A stretch of 64,000 nucleotides of DNA. Source: Ignelater luminosus. Lineage: Eukaryota; Arthropoda; Insecta; Coleoptera; Elateridae. The notes under the pieces are model-generated. The model did no database searches. It saw only the letters and a list, made by a program, of their open reading frames with translations, and was not told the DNA's origin. Both the position numbers and the translations under genes were made by a program. Shown in pieces: positions 24,187 through 35,774 of the stretch; within the stretch, counting starts at the first letter, position 1, and each line of letters starts with the position of its first letter. The stretch spans positions 43,391-107,390 of the forward strand of contig VTPC01000917.1 of NCBI GenBank assembly GCA_011009095.1, read 5' to 3'.

Positions 24187-24490
24187 TGACTTGGTGTATT
24201 ATGTGTTCGTTATCGAAAATGTGTGGGACCTAATCAAGGTAAAGCTTCAAGGAAAAGATATCCGAACTCTGAACCAACTTAAACGCAGAATTAGAAAAAC
24301 ATGGAACGATCTTCCCTGCCAGTCTCTTCTAGACGCTGAGGGCGATTTTACACTTTATGAATTATGCAGCACAATAGAGAACAAATCAAGATTTTATTTT
24401 CAAAAATTTTAAAAAAGGCTTGGGCGGGTTTTAGTTCATTTTTTTATGTTATCAACCGGACGTTCTTGTATAGCATCCCGCCGCAACGCT
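24187..24490 (+). mobile_element. Tc1-like transposon, 3' part (dead)
   Basis: The open frame continues the Tc1-like transposase: VIENVWDLIKVKLQGKDI, then LNQLKRRIRKTWNDLPCQSL, ending near 24412. IENVW carries the third catalytic acidic residue of the DDE/D core, usually seen as PIENVW. A possible right terminal inverted repeat lies at 24456-24490 (CCGGAC, then TATAGCAT), roughly the complement of the left end at 22113. The terminal match is imperfect. Confidence 0.65.
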
Positions 24491-26814
24491 CCTATGGATC
24501 ACCCGACCGCACGCCTATGGGCACCAACTTTTCTACGTTATACTCGTAACATCAACTTCGATTTTCAGGTACTACAAGGAGGGCTTTTTAAAATAAAAAA
24601 CAAGTATTACACTTTTTACATATATTTACCTTCTCTTTCGAGACGATAGGACGTACCGTTCCGGCACAAATGACAAAAATCCAAAAATAACGAATTCACA
24701 AGAAATTTAAAAATTGAAAAACTTAAAAATTTTTTAAGTGCCTCCTGCCATTGTAATCTAGTTTGGAGTCAAAATGCATACAGAATTTAAAAAGCCACAT
24801 ACCGCATTAATCACCCAAAACTGCCCAAAATTAATAGTGCTAGAAGGAATAGAAGGGGACGCCACCCCTCCCCCCAGGTTTCAAAGCACGTACAGGTCAC
24901 TAAAGTACGTTTGCTTTAAAAGATTCGTCTCTCTAGCTCAAAGGGTGTCCATTCCAGAACAGTATTTGCAACATTTTTAGTTTTTCGCGTTTTCGACCTA
25001 AAAGGATGATATAGGAAAAAAGTTCTTTTGACCATTTTTGTTTTCCATTACACGGTGTATCAAAGTTACAAACTACATTTTCCTGGGAACTCGGATGATC
25101 GCCCCAAAAAGGTCCCAAAGAAGGTCAAATACCTTTTTTGTTCTAATCGGTCCCAAAAGACGAGGGGACGCCACTGGTACCCAACTAAGCTTGTTGCCCT
25201 TCCCGAATGATGCTCTTTAGTTTAAAAAAATCCCAGCTTGATCGAACCATAATTAACAGAGTTACAATATTTGAAAAAAGTACGGAGTCAATCGAATTGA
25301 GTCGAGTTTTCTCGAGTGGGTAGATAAACACTCCCAGAATACAAATCTCGAATATTATGTTGATCAGACTATCCGGACGGTTTTGGCGGGGATTGTAAAG
25401 TTCGCAGATTTTCCCAACAGTTTCTTGGAGAGCTTCGGTATTTTTTTTGTTTTTCCCCAGACCTTCTCTATCTCGCCATAGTGCTTGCGAAGCTGCGTCG
25501 ATCGGCGAAAGCCACACTCCCGTAACCTTTATACTTTCTGAGTTACAAGCCCACTTTGGTTCGGCCAGCGGTCGAATCGTAAAAAGTGCAAAATCGGTGA
25601 ACAATTATTTCCAAGAAAAAGAAAACATCTTTGTAACATCAACATAAATTGTAAGCTAACGCTAACCCAATGAAAGTTAGATTTAAAACTCTCAAAAGTA
25701 ATCGGCGCTCTTATGAAAAGAAACTGATTTGGGATTCTCCCAGTAGTGTAACTTTGCAATATTCTATAATTCTAATCAAGACTTCTTATTATTTGTGATT
25801 TCTGACACGATCCAAGATTCCTTTCGGCCCACATTTCATCTAATCAAACGGGACGAAAAATAATGCAACAAAAAATAAAAATAAGTTTCATTTAATCACA
25901 CAATACCATCATAGATCCAATAAAGGTTATGTTTGTCTCCCACAGATTCCTCCCATTTATAATCACAAAACGCAACTAAAAACGATTTTGCTCTTAAAAA
26001 TAATATTTTTTGCTTGATTATTATCGAACTAATTTAATTTGTCTCTCGATATTTCGCTGGGATGTTTTTTTTAACACATCTAAGGTACACAGTAATCTCA
26101 TAACTTCCACATGAAATATATGAGAGATTACTTCCGGGTTTGGCAGGAAAGAGCACTTTTTTGTGATAAACCATATACCCAAAGAAGATAGGAGAACTAT
26201 TGATCACAACGGGTTCCATCAAGAGCATTAGCGTTGAAAAATCAAAAAAAAAACAGGAAAGGAAGCGAACGATAACCCTTAAAAATATTGCATCGAAATT
26301 TACTTTATGGACATGAACTCTTCAAGGCGATTTTATTATTATACGGGGGATAAACTTTACTACAGACCAATACTACGTGAGAACAAAGCACGTAAAATAG
26401 AAAACGTAGGTATTATTGGAAAATGACATTTCCTTTTTTATACGTTCACTGAAATGCAGACCCTTCATTGAGAAATTAAGAATTAAAAAAAAAACTTAAC
26501 GAATTACCAGATATTTTTCCAGCTGCTTCGACAGGTTTGCACATAATTTACAGATCATTTGGTTTTATCAATGCTGAACATTCATATTGTGATATCGAAA
26601 TACTTAAATCTTTATTTAAAGTGTATCAAGGTTAAATCGCAACTTTATGTACCTGAAACTAAGACACGTGTCGGTAAAATTTTTTCTGTTACTTCCGTTT
26701 TTGTTTTCACACTTAACAAAGTCAGTTTTACTCATTTCTGATACTTTTTCTAAGTAGCAGTTTCTGACAGACACAGGAGTAAAAATGTTGTTCAAATATG
26801 TGAAAGATTGATAC
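24491..26814. other. Spacer, no recognised gene
   Basis: The largest open frame is 25185-25604 on the minus strand (139 codons). Its translation has no motif I recognise and no splice signals that would tie it to a gene. It may be an old mobile-element remnant, since the composition at 24830-25570 is less AT-rich than the flanks. The rest is AT-rich and featureless. Confidence 0.4.
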
Positions 26815-29800
26815 AGCTTCCAGGAGAAAATGAAAAGGTAAAGACTAACCAGTAGAGGCCGAAGTCCGAACCGTTTTCGTACAATTCTTCTGAGAGGGTT
26901 AAAGAAGAATCGAGCCCCTGCATGGATCACCGCAGGTGAAGCCTTAACTGCCGCAGTATACAGTTTCCGGAAGGAAGGCAGAGTCTAACCTGTTTCTACA
27001 GATAGGTTTCTCGGGAAGATTAAAAAGGGAAGAGAACTCTATTACAGAGCAAAGTCCGATGTGTCTTCCCGAAAGGAAGACAAAGCACGATTCGATTCCG
27101 TATCTAGTTCTCTTTAGAAGATTCAAGAAGGGTGGAGCCCGACCACAGTCCACTATAGATGCTCCAGTAGAGGACAAAACCTGGCCTATCATGTATGTCA
27201 GTATTCAATTCTCTCGATAAGGCTAAATGCAGGTAAAGCCCAACTACTTTCTGTTTTCTCAAAAAAATAAAAAGAAGACGGAAAAGTTGACCATAGGTGG
27301 CCCACAGAAGGGTAAAACCTGAACTGTCTCTGTATACCAAGAAGACTAAATGAAGCCAGATACCAGTCCGTTCTCGTACATTATGCTCTTGAAAAGGTCA
27401 AAAGAAAACGTGCCCGACCTGTCTTTGTATACAGTTCTCACAAAAAGATTACAGTAAGACGAAGCCCGATCATATGTCAACGCAGATGGCTGAATAAATG
27501 TGAACCACGACCTGTCTCGGCAAATAATTCTCTTGAGAAGGCTAAAAAATAAAACCTGACTTGTTTCTAGTTTCTCGAGAATATAAAAAAGGTGAGAAAG
27601 AAGAGGGCAAAGACTGGCCTGCCTCAGTAAATAGTTCACTCGAGAAGGTAGAGGAATAGATATCTCGAGAAGATCCAAGGGGGACACTCGACCATTGGGC
27701 CTCAGTGAAGGGCAAAGCTCATCCTTTTTTCAATGTATAGTTCTTCCCGAGGAAGCTAAAAGAGGACAGAGCTCGATTGGTTTCTACAGACAATTTTCTC
27801 GAGAAGAAGCAAAAGTAGGGGCGGGAGTAGAGCTCGGCTTTGTGGACGGCAAAGCCCGACCTGTTTCAGTACAGGGTGCTCGATCTGTTTCTTTGGATAA
27901 TTTTCTCGAGAAGACTAAGAGGACATAAAGCTCGATCAAGAGGCCCGAGGCCCAAGCGTGGGGAAAACCGAGTCTCTCAGTATCTGATTTTCTCAAAAAT
28001 GCTAACAGAAGGCGAAACTCAATCCGCTTCCGTATAATAGTTCTCTTGAGAAAATTAAAAGGGCGGAGATTTCGTCCATGGGCCAACTACAGTAAAGCCT
28101 AACCTGTATCAGTATACGTTTCTCTATGAGGTTTGAAGAAGGTGAGCGCCTATTCGTTTCCGTGCGTACTTCTATCGAAAAGATTAAAGAAAGACGCAGT
28201 CAATCCATGAACCTCATTAGTTTACCCACTCGAAAGTCCTTTCAAGAGGTGGAGGTTGAAGGTCTCGGTATATATACAACAGTACTCTCAAAAATATTAA
28301 TGAAAGACAGAACCTGACTTGATTCTGCGACTGATTTTCTCGAGAAGATCAAAAGAAGGCTCGATTATAGGATACCGTAGATGCTCAACATGTCTGAGTA
28401 TAAAGAGCCGGGGAGGATTAAAATGAAGCCAGCCTATCTCAATATAGTTATCTCGAGAAGATTAAAGGAAGGCGAAGTCCTATCCGTTTCTATTCATAAT
28501 CCTGTCCAGAAAATCAAAAAAGGGCGCAGTCCGAACATGGACCACATTAGATAACCTAATCATGAGTAAGGCTCGGCCCATATCAACATATACTAGTTCT
28601 TTCAAGAAGTAGAGGTCGTAGCATGACCTATCTCAGTATGTGGTTACTCTAGGAAAGATTAATGGAAGGCCGAGCCCAACTTGATTCTATGGTTAATTTT
28701 TTCACGATTAAAAGAAGACGGGGATCATATGTCGATCATAGACCTCCGTAAGTAAACCAAGAAAGAGGGCAAATCCCGACATACCTGATTATATACAGTT
28801 TTTTTGAAAAAAAAAAAGAACCAGTTCCTGTATATATATTTTTTCGGAAGAATTGAAAGGACGGAAAGCTCAACAATGGACCACTAGTAGAGAATAAAAC
28901 CAGTCTGTCTTGGTATAGTGAAGATTAAAGGAAGGTGAGGTCCGATCCGTTTTCGTCCATAGTTCTGTCGAAAATTAAAAAAGAATCCAGTCCGATCAAC
29001 CAACCAACACAACTTGATTCTGTGATTAACTTTTTTAGAAAAATTTAAAAAAGCGAAGGACTAGACCACAGGTCACTGTGGGTGGGTCAAATAAACAAAG
29101 CCCGACGTGTCTGAATATAGTTCCTTAAGAGGGAGAACCCAGACCTGTTTCTGTATACTTTTTCGGGAGGATTAAAAGGGAAGGAAGCTCAACCATAGAT
29201 CACTCTAGGTGGCAAATGGAGGATCAAGCTAGTCCATCTTGGTGCAGTACTCTTGGAAAGATTAAAGGAAGGTAAAGTCGGATTCGTTTCCATTGATAAT
29301 TCTGTCGAAAAGATTAAAGGAGGGCACAGTCCGATCATGACCACAGCAGCTGACCAAGTTGAAACTAAAGCCCGACTTGTCTCAGCAGATAGTTATCTCA
29401 AAAAGTGAAAATCGAAACACGATCTGTCTCAGTACATAGTACTATCGAGAAGACTAATGGAAGGTAGAACCCGACCTGACTATGCGGTTAATTTTCTTAA
29501 AAAGATTTAAAGAAACCGGAAAATTGATCATAGGCTCACATACCTGAGAAAAGTCCAACATATCTGAATAAATAATACTTTTAATAAAGTAAAAAAAAGT
29601 TAAGCTCGACCAGTTTCTGTAGATAATTTCCTCAAGACGATTAAAAACGTCGGAAAACGACGAAGGCGCCACTGGAAAAAAGCTTGACCACTAAGTCACC
29701 ATAGGTGGCACAGCGAGAGGAGAAAGCCCGGCCTGTTTCTATAGATAATATTCCAAAAAAGATTAAAAAATCACTGTACCACCGTAAATGGCTCAGTAGG

Positions 29801-30790
29801 AGGTAGATTTGACGAGTTTCTATAGATAACAATCCCAAGATTAAAAAAGAAAGATCGGTCATTGGGTTGCCGTAGGTGGCTCAAGAAAGAGCAAAGCCCG
29901 ACTTGTTTCGGTATACAGTAGTCTCGAGAAAGCCGAAAAAAGGCACAGTCCGATCTTTATGGGCTGTCTTTTAGGGAAGACTAGAAGAGAAAGCTCGACC
30001 ATTGAGGCATCGTTAGCGACACAGCTGAGAATAAAGCCCGGCCTGTTTCTGTAGATAATATTCCCAAAAAGATTAAAAAGAAGCTCGACCTTTGGGCTAT
30101 TGTAGGTGGCTCACTAAAGAGCAAAGCCTGATCTGCCCCAATGTATCTTCTCCAGATTAATCTAAAAGATTAGCTCAGGCCATATCTACTTTCAATTTCT
30201 GCCTCATATACTTCTGTCGACAAGACTAAAAAAGGCTTTCTTTCTGTAAAAAGTTTTCTAGAGATGAAGCACAACCATTGCGAAGGGCAAAGTCCGAGGT
30301 GTCTCAGTATGTGGTTTTTTCGAGGTAAAAAGAAGGCCGAGTCCGATCTGTTTCTGTAGATAATTTTCTAGCAAAGATTTTAAAAAAAGCTCGATCATTG
30401 GACCAAGCAACCCTGTATATTGCTCTCTTGAGAAGGTTAAAAGATGGCAAAACTCGATCTGTCTCTGCAGCTAATTTTCTGGAAAAGATTAAAAGGCGAA
30501 AAGCTCTACCAAAGGGCATCAATGTAGAATAAAGCCTAACCCGTTTCGGTAGCTTTCTTGAAAAAGTTAAAAGAAGATAGTTACCGTAAATAGTTCTGTC
30601 GAAAACTTTGAGAAGCTCAGAGGGAGGCAAAGCTCGAGCATGAATTCAATAAAGCCCGACCTGTGTGAGTTCTCTCAAAAAGATTACAGGAGAGTAGAGC
30701 CCGACTATGGCTACCAAGGTGGTCCAGTGTCACGAAGTCACGAAACCAAACAACTTCGAAAACGGCAATGTCGAGAAAGTCACAAAGTAA
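26815..30790 (+). repeat. Hairpin-rich tandem array C
   Basis: About 4 kb of diverged units of the same family. A typical unit reads CCTGTTTCTGTAGATAATTT, then TCTCGAGAAGATTAAAAGAA, then GGCAAAGCCCGACC, then a CATGGGCCACCGTAGGTGG-like block, then a CTCAGTAGAGGGCAAAGCC block. Local higher-order repetition is seen: AAAGCCCGGCCTGTTTCT with the following block occurs at 29723 and 30033, 310 bp apart. Relative to arrays A and B, the units favour TTCTCGAGAAG palindromes and more often lack the long hairpin. No stable reading frame exists. Confidence 0.8.
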
Positions 30791-33700
30791 ATGCAAGTAA
30801 AAGAGATGTGGCGGGAATGTTATACGTTTTTTGTTACATGAAACACAACACGCTTAGAAAAAAAAACAATTGAAATCACAAATATGAGATACCGTTATGT
30901 TTTTAAACCATTGATGATGAGATACATCTTCATTTTTCCTTAAAATTTTTTTTTAGTTTCACATGTCTTCATAGCTAACTACAACTTAAGTTGAATGATT
31001 GTCGGAGCTCGACTAGTATGCAAGCCTTTTCAACGTTCAATATCCCTATAAATGCTAAGACTTGAAGAGTAACTGCACAATAATTATGTATCATAGTGGA
31101 AAAGGTGATGACGTTGTCAACATTTTTTTGATGGCAACGTAGTATTCTTCTCGTCAACGTAATCATTTAGAGGGTTTTTCCTCAACTTTTTTGTTATGTA
31201 ATCAATGACCTAAGATGACTTCGAAAATGATCAAAAACAGGAGGGAAATACTACGCTACAATTTAAAAACAAATGTTGATGACGTCATGTCTTTCTAAAT
31301 ACAATGTGCTATAGTGCTATATGTGTCCCAGAGAGTTTCCGAATGATTGTTATTATTGATTTCATTTCCATTGTTCCCAAATTAAAGACGGCACTGTATA
31401 GCAATGTTCCATATATTTGTGAATATGCTATCAGCTGTTTATTCGATTTTGTTAATATCTAAATTAGTACACGGCTCACTTTGTTAACAAAATAATTGAA
31501 CGCCTCATGATCAACATCTGTATGGTAAGACTTTTTGTTAATGACAAAATTGGAAGAACAAGAGCGACAAAGCGTGAAATTTTCGAACTCTTCTGCTGAG
31601 TCCAAATTTTGCAAACTCTCCATCCAACCCCTTGAGATAGACAGAATGAGTGCATAAAAATGGAGAACCATGAGACCAAATGGGAAAAATTTACTTATAA
31701 CAACATAAAGTCAAAAAGTTAAAAATAAAAAAATCAAATCGAACGTTTTCATAGTAGGCTATAGTATTGAATAGAATTGGATTAATCTTCATTTGTTTTT
31801 GTGTGGTAGACCTTTGAATTGCCTAGAAAAAGCGAACATGCATTCGTTTAGTGATCTTCAAATATCTAGTTTCTGTAATTAATAAATGTATGAATAATAA
31901 ACATTCGATTCCTAAAACATTGAAAAAAGAGAAAGCTGAATTAATTTTTATTTGACCGAAGACTAGGAAATTTAATTTTAATATGTTACGCTCTATGAAA
32001 ATTCACTACTTAACCTTCACCTGCAAACACTGTCAATAACAAATTGACCTTGTATTCTTTTATCGCAAAGTGTCAAGGATTAATTCCAAAATCAAAAATT
32101 CAGCACCACCTTATCATAGACCGCTAACGAAATGATAAAACAACTATCGGATATTTAATATCAATTAATCAAAAGCGTCGGATCCGATACATTTGGGAAT
32201 TAATAAAAGAGGAAGTGCTAGAGAAGTTTTTCATTTTCACTATTCTGTTTTCCTTTATACTCGTATTACTGTTTTTTATAATTAAAAAGCATAGTCGGTT
32301 TCTTTATGATGAAGGGTTGACTTTTTTTTAGGTAATACCAGCAGAGGATAAAGCCGGCTTGGACGACGAATCGATGCTAGAGGAGTCGAGAAAGGAAACG
32401 TGTACGTGTGTGCATATATGTGGCTTCATCTCTTCAATAATATAAAATCCTACTTGAATTTCATTTTTCATTTCCTTTTTAGTTTTCTATTTATATCAGA
32501 GAACTAAAAATATGAACGCGTAGCGTTCGAAAAATCATTTTACCTTAAAGGCTTTTTATATGTTTGTGTATTGTGCAAAATCGTATTCTCTCTTGTGTTT
32601 GAAACTCGGAAATGGACTTCTGCTTCAGCCGGATAGATAAACTTATCTCTGCCCACCTTTATGTGTGAATGAAGCTGGAAAGTGTTCTCTCTATTGTAGT
32701 TTAGGTTTTGCTTTTACTGATTATTCTCAAAGGCGAAAACGTTAGTTTGAATTAAAAATTATATATCATATCACATACACACACAAGTGTATATGATACA
32801 TGCTATGTACCACTACAATCATTTTGATCTCACTGTTCCTCTTTCACATCAGTATTACAACTATCACAAACACGAGAAAAGATGAAAGACAATTATAATA
32901 ATATACAGAGAGACCGTTAGATATATCAACCAATGAAAAATACATTTGAGAGATGATAAAAATTTCGGTTTTAAGGTTATTTTTATGATCCACAATAAAA
33001 CATGTGGGAAATTACTTTTCTTATGTTCTGTTCCCTTCGCACATAAAAAAATCTTTTTCTCTTTATATTGAAATCTCGGGGCGAGAAAAACTAGTCTACT
33101 ACACAAATCCTAATTAAAGCACACTACACACCACACAAGACAATCTTAATACAGTGCAATCACACAAAAAAACAGTGCACAAACAAAAAACCCAAAGAGG
33201 ATCAAGCCAACTGTCTTACTACCAAACAAAAAAATAATAAAACAAAAAAAGCTAGCATTTACACGAAAAAAAATGACACGATAAAATCTCGTCAAAACAG
33301 AACAGAATCAACAAATGGCCATGTAGGTCACGAACAGAACGAAAAGCGAGTGCCACCATAAAATACCTGTTGTACTAGGGAAGACGTCGCAGACGCGTTG
33401 CAGCACACCCTCAAACTTCAGCGCTTACTGACGGTGCCTGGGCCGTCGCGACGCCAAATCGATTGGACGCGCTTGCGCCCTAAACAGATCAAGACAGCCG
33501 TGATAACGTAAAAGATTAAGGTAATCTACTCTACTACTCTTTTGTTTCTTTTTTTTATTAATAATACAGATTTATACATAAATAAAAGGCTCGGTATACT
33601 ATTGGGAGGGTATCAATAGAATAATAACAATGCCTACTATGATTTCTAGACAATACGGGTCTATTCTTTATTTGTAATAAGAAGAATAAGACGAGAAAGA

Positions 33701-35774
33701 AAAATTGAAAGCAAAACAAATATATAAAATGTTCTCGTTCTTTTGTTTTTTTTTTTTGTTAATTCAATGCCATTAAATTTTAACATGAACCAATTCAATT
33801 TAATTAAAGAAAAATAATTGTATGCAACCAGGGATCTATTTTTCATGCCAAATATTCTTGATTTTATAAACACCACGAATAAAAATTTCAAGTCATGCAA
33901 ATCCTTCAACTGTTTTTTTTTTGTAAAACCAAACACGTTAACCGAAAAAATTACTATACAGGGTGTTTATTAAATCACGCCACATAAATTGTGAATCGAA
34001 AAGTTTAAAATGTTGAATTTGTTCGAGTAAATTGCTCTCAACTCTTGTTTTAGGCGGCTGACTCTGTAACTGAATAAATATACTGATCTAGTCTTCTGCT
34101 TTCAATAATGATCAAGTCAGTTAATATGATCATTCGTTAGCTTTCGCCAATTTCTCAAATTTCTCCAACTTCTTTTACAATTTCTTCCCTAGTTGAAACG
34201 TGTCCTCAATGCTCGAAGCTACGTCTGGGGAAGTCTTCAGTCTTTTCTAATTTCCAAATCTTTAAACCTATGTAACATTTAAATAACTAGATTTATTCGA
34301 GAATTGCAGAACATTATTGACATTTTGGTTCTAGTTTAATGGTGAATAATTAATTTTGTTTCGATCAACTGTTAATTCTTTAATATCCACATATTACTTA
34401 CTGACATTTAGCTATTTGGTATTAATATCATTGTATCTTATCATCTTCTAAATCTGCTAAGAGTTTCAAGCTCAACTAGAATAATTTGTTTTTCAAAATG
34501 TTTTACGAAACGCCAACGTAGCAAACTTCAAGCCTAACTTTTTTTTAATTTATAATTTAAGTTTTTAATTTTCTTAAGATCCTCTCGACTATTCATACTA
34601 ATTGGTTTATAATTGGCTTTTCACGTATTTAATGAAGATTTGAGTAGACTTGTATTTGAGATTCTCACCTACTGAAGATAACATTTTTTTTAAGTATAAC
34701 TGGAAATTTTGCATTTTGCTGTAGAAATCCGGACATGCAGATTCTAAAGTTCGTCCATCAATCTTACCTCTGTAGTTCGAAATCTCTGCTATCAGTTACA
34801 AATTGGTTACACCAAAGCCAACATATATAATTTTCTGAGAATCTACTCCAATTTGCAATTAGGTACTGAAATGGAATGATTCGCTGTCTGTAAAATGGTA
34901 TGATGTCAAGGATGATACTGTTTGTAGCTGCTTGTGCCTCGAATAAAACGTGTTGGAATGGGAAGCGTTTAAAGTTCTCGAAAAATTGGTTGGTTATTAT
35001 AGCCTTTCCTACCTACTTTGTTGTGCTGTCTTTGTTCACTTTCTAGTCTCAAGATGGTGCCTTTCATTATTCCATCTTGCATGGTTTTTTTCCTACACAG
35101 CCTAAATTCTTTTATCTGCAAATACGTATTCCAATTTGTTTTACGAGTAAAATTCAGAGACAGTTAGTGCTATAATTTGCAGGTAATAAACAATACTGGC
35201 GTAATACTTGAAACTTGGTTTGCAAAACGTGTGCAAACCAAAGTTACATTGCACGTCTACGCATTGGCGAATAACCCTCCCCGTTTTGGGAGTGTTGCAT
35301 GAGACGGCCAGTAGTATATGTAGCTGTGCTTATTATGATACGCACAAGAGCTAAAACCTCCATATTTCTGCACCACGAGCCCTACTACCGGTACTACTAA
35401 AAAGTGGCCCAAACAACCACGATTCATTCCCATGCAGAGCTCATTGTACAACATTTAGCAATGGTGGGCTTAATTCGGGATTCCAGTGGATAAAAAAACA
35501 AAATCAATTAACAATGGGAATGCCGACAAAAGCTCGTGTAATCCTCAAAGAAATTTCAATGTCCGTAGAACAGTTCCCGTAGTGCTAAGTGTGAACCGGA
35601 ACATTTTTGCTTTATTTCACAGAACTACCGTTTGAAAACATCGGAGCAGTCGCTCTACACCATCTCCGTTACTTAATTCAATCCACAACAACAAAAAAGT
35701 AAATGAAGGGATGCCAATACAAGCTAATCGTTTATCAGCATCAGCTAGTTTTGATTCGTGTTGCGTAGCTTATC
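30791..35774. other. AT-rich spacer between arrays C and D
   Basis: Mostly AT-rich sequence with homopolymer runs. An exon-like segment lies at 32332-32390 and a GC- and CpG-rich island at about 33340-33500. A mariner-like terminal sequence, TATACAGGGTGTTTATTAAA, lies at 33956 without a detected partner end. No complete gene is recognised. The short open frames at 33661-33936 and 35257-35454 have no known motif. Confidence 0.45.
32332..32390 (+). CDS. Candidate small internal exon, unknown gene
   Basis: A strong polypyrimidine tract with acceptor (CTTTTTTTTAG, ending 32331) precedes an open, codon-like segment. It reads VIPAEDKAGLDDESMLEESR followed by KE, and a possible donor GT lies after GGAAAC near 32400. 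The peptide is acidic and hydrophilic, as expected for a linker or tail region. Composition differs sharply from the flanking AT-rich DNA. No adjoining exon and no homologue is recognised, so the end coordinate is approximate. Confidence 0.3.

Noticed and set aside
25185..25604. 139-codon minus-strand open frame
   Set aside because: It has no recognisable motif, no supporting splice or poly(A) context and unremarkable composition, so it is not called as a gene.
33956..33985. Single mariner-like terminus TATACAGGGTGTTTATTAAA
   Set aside because: No matching opposite end or transposase was found within a reasonable distance, so an element cannot be delimited.
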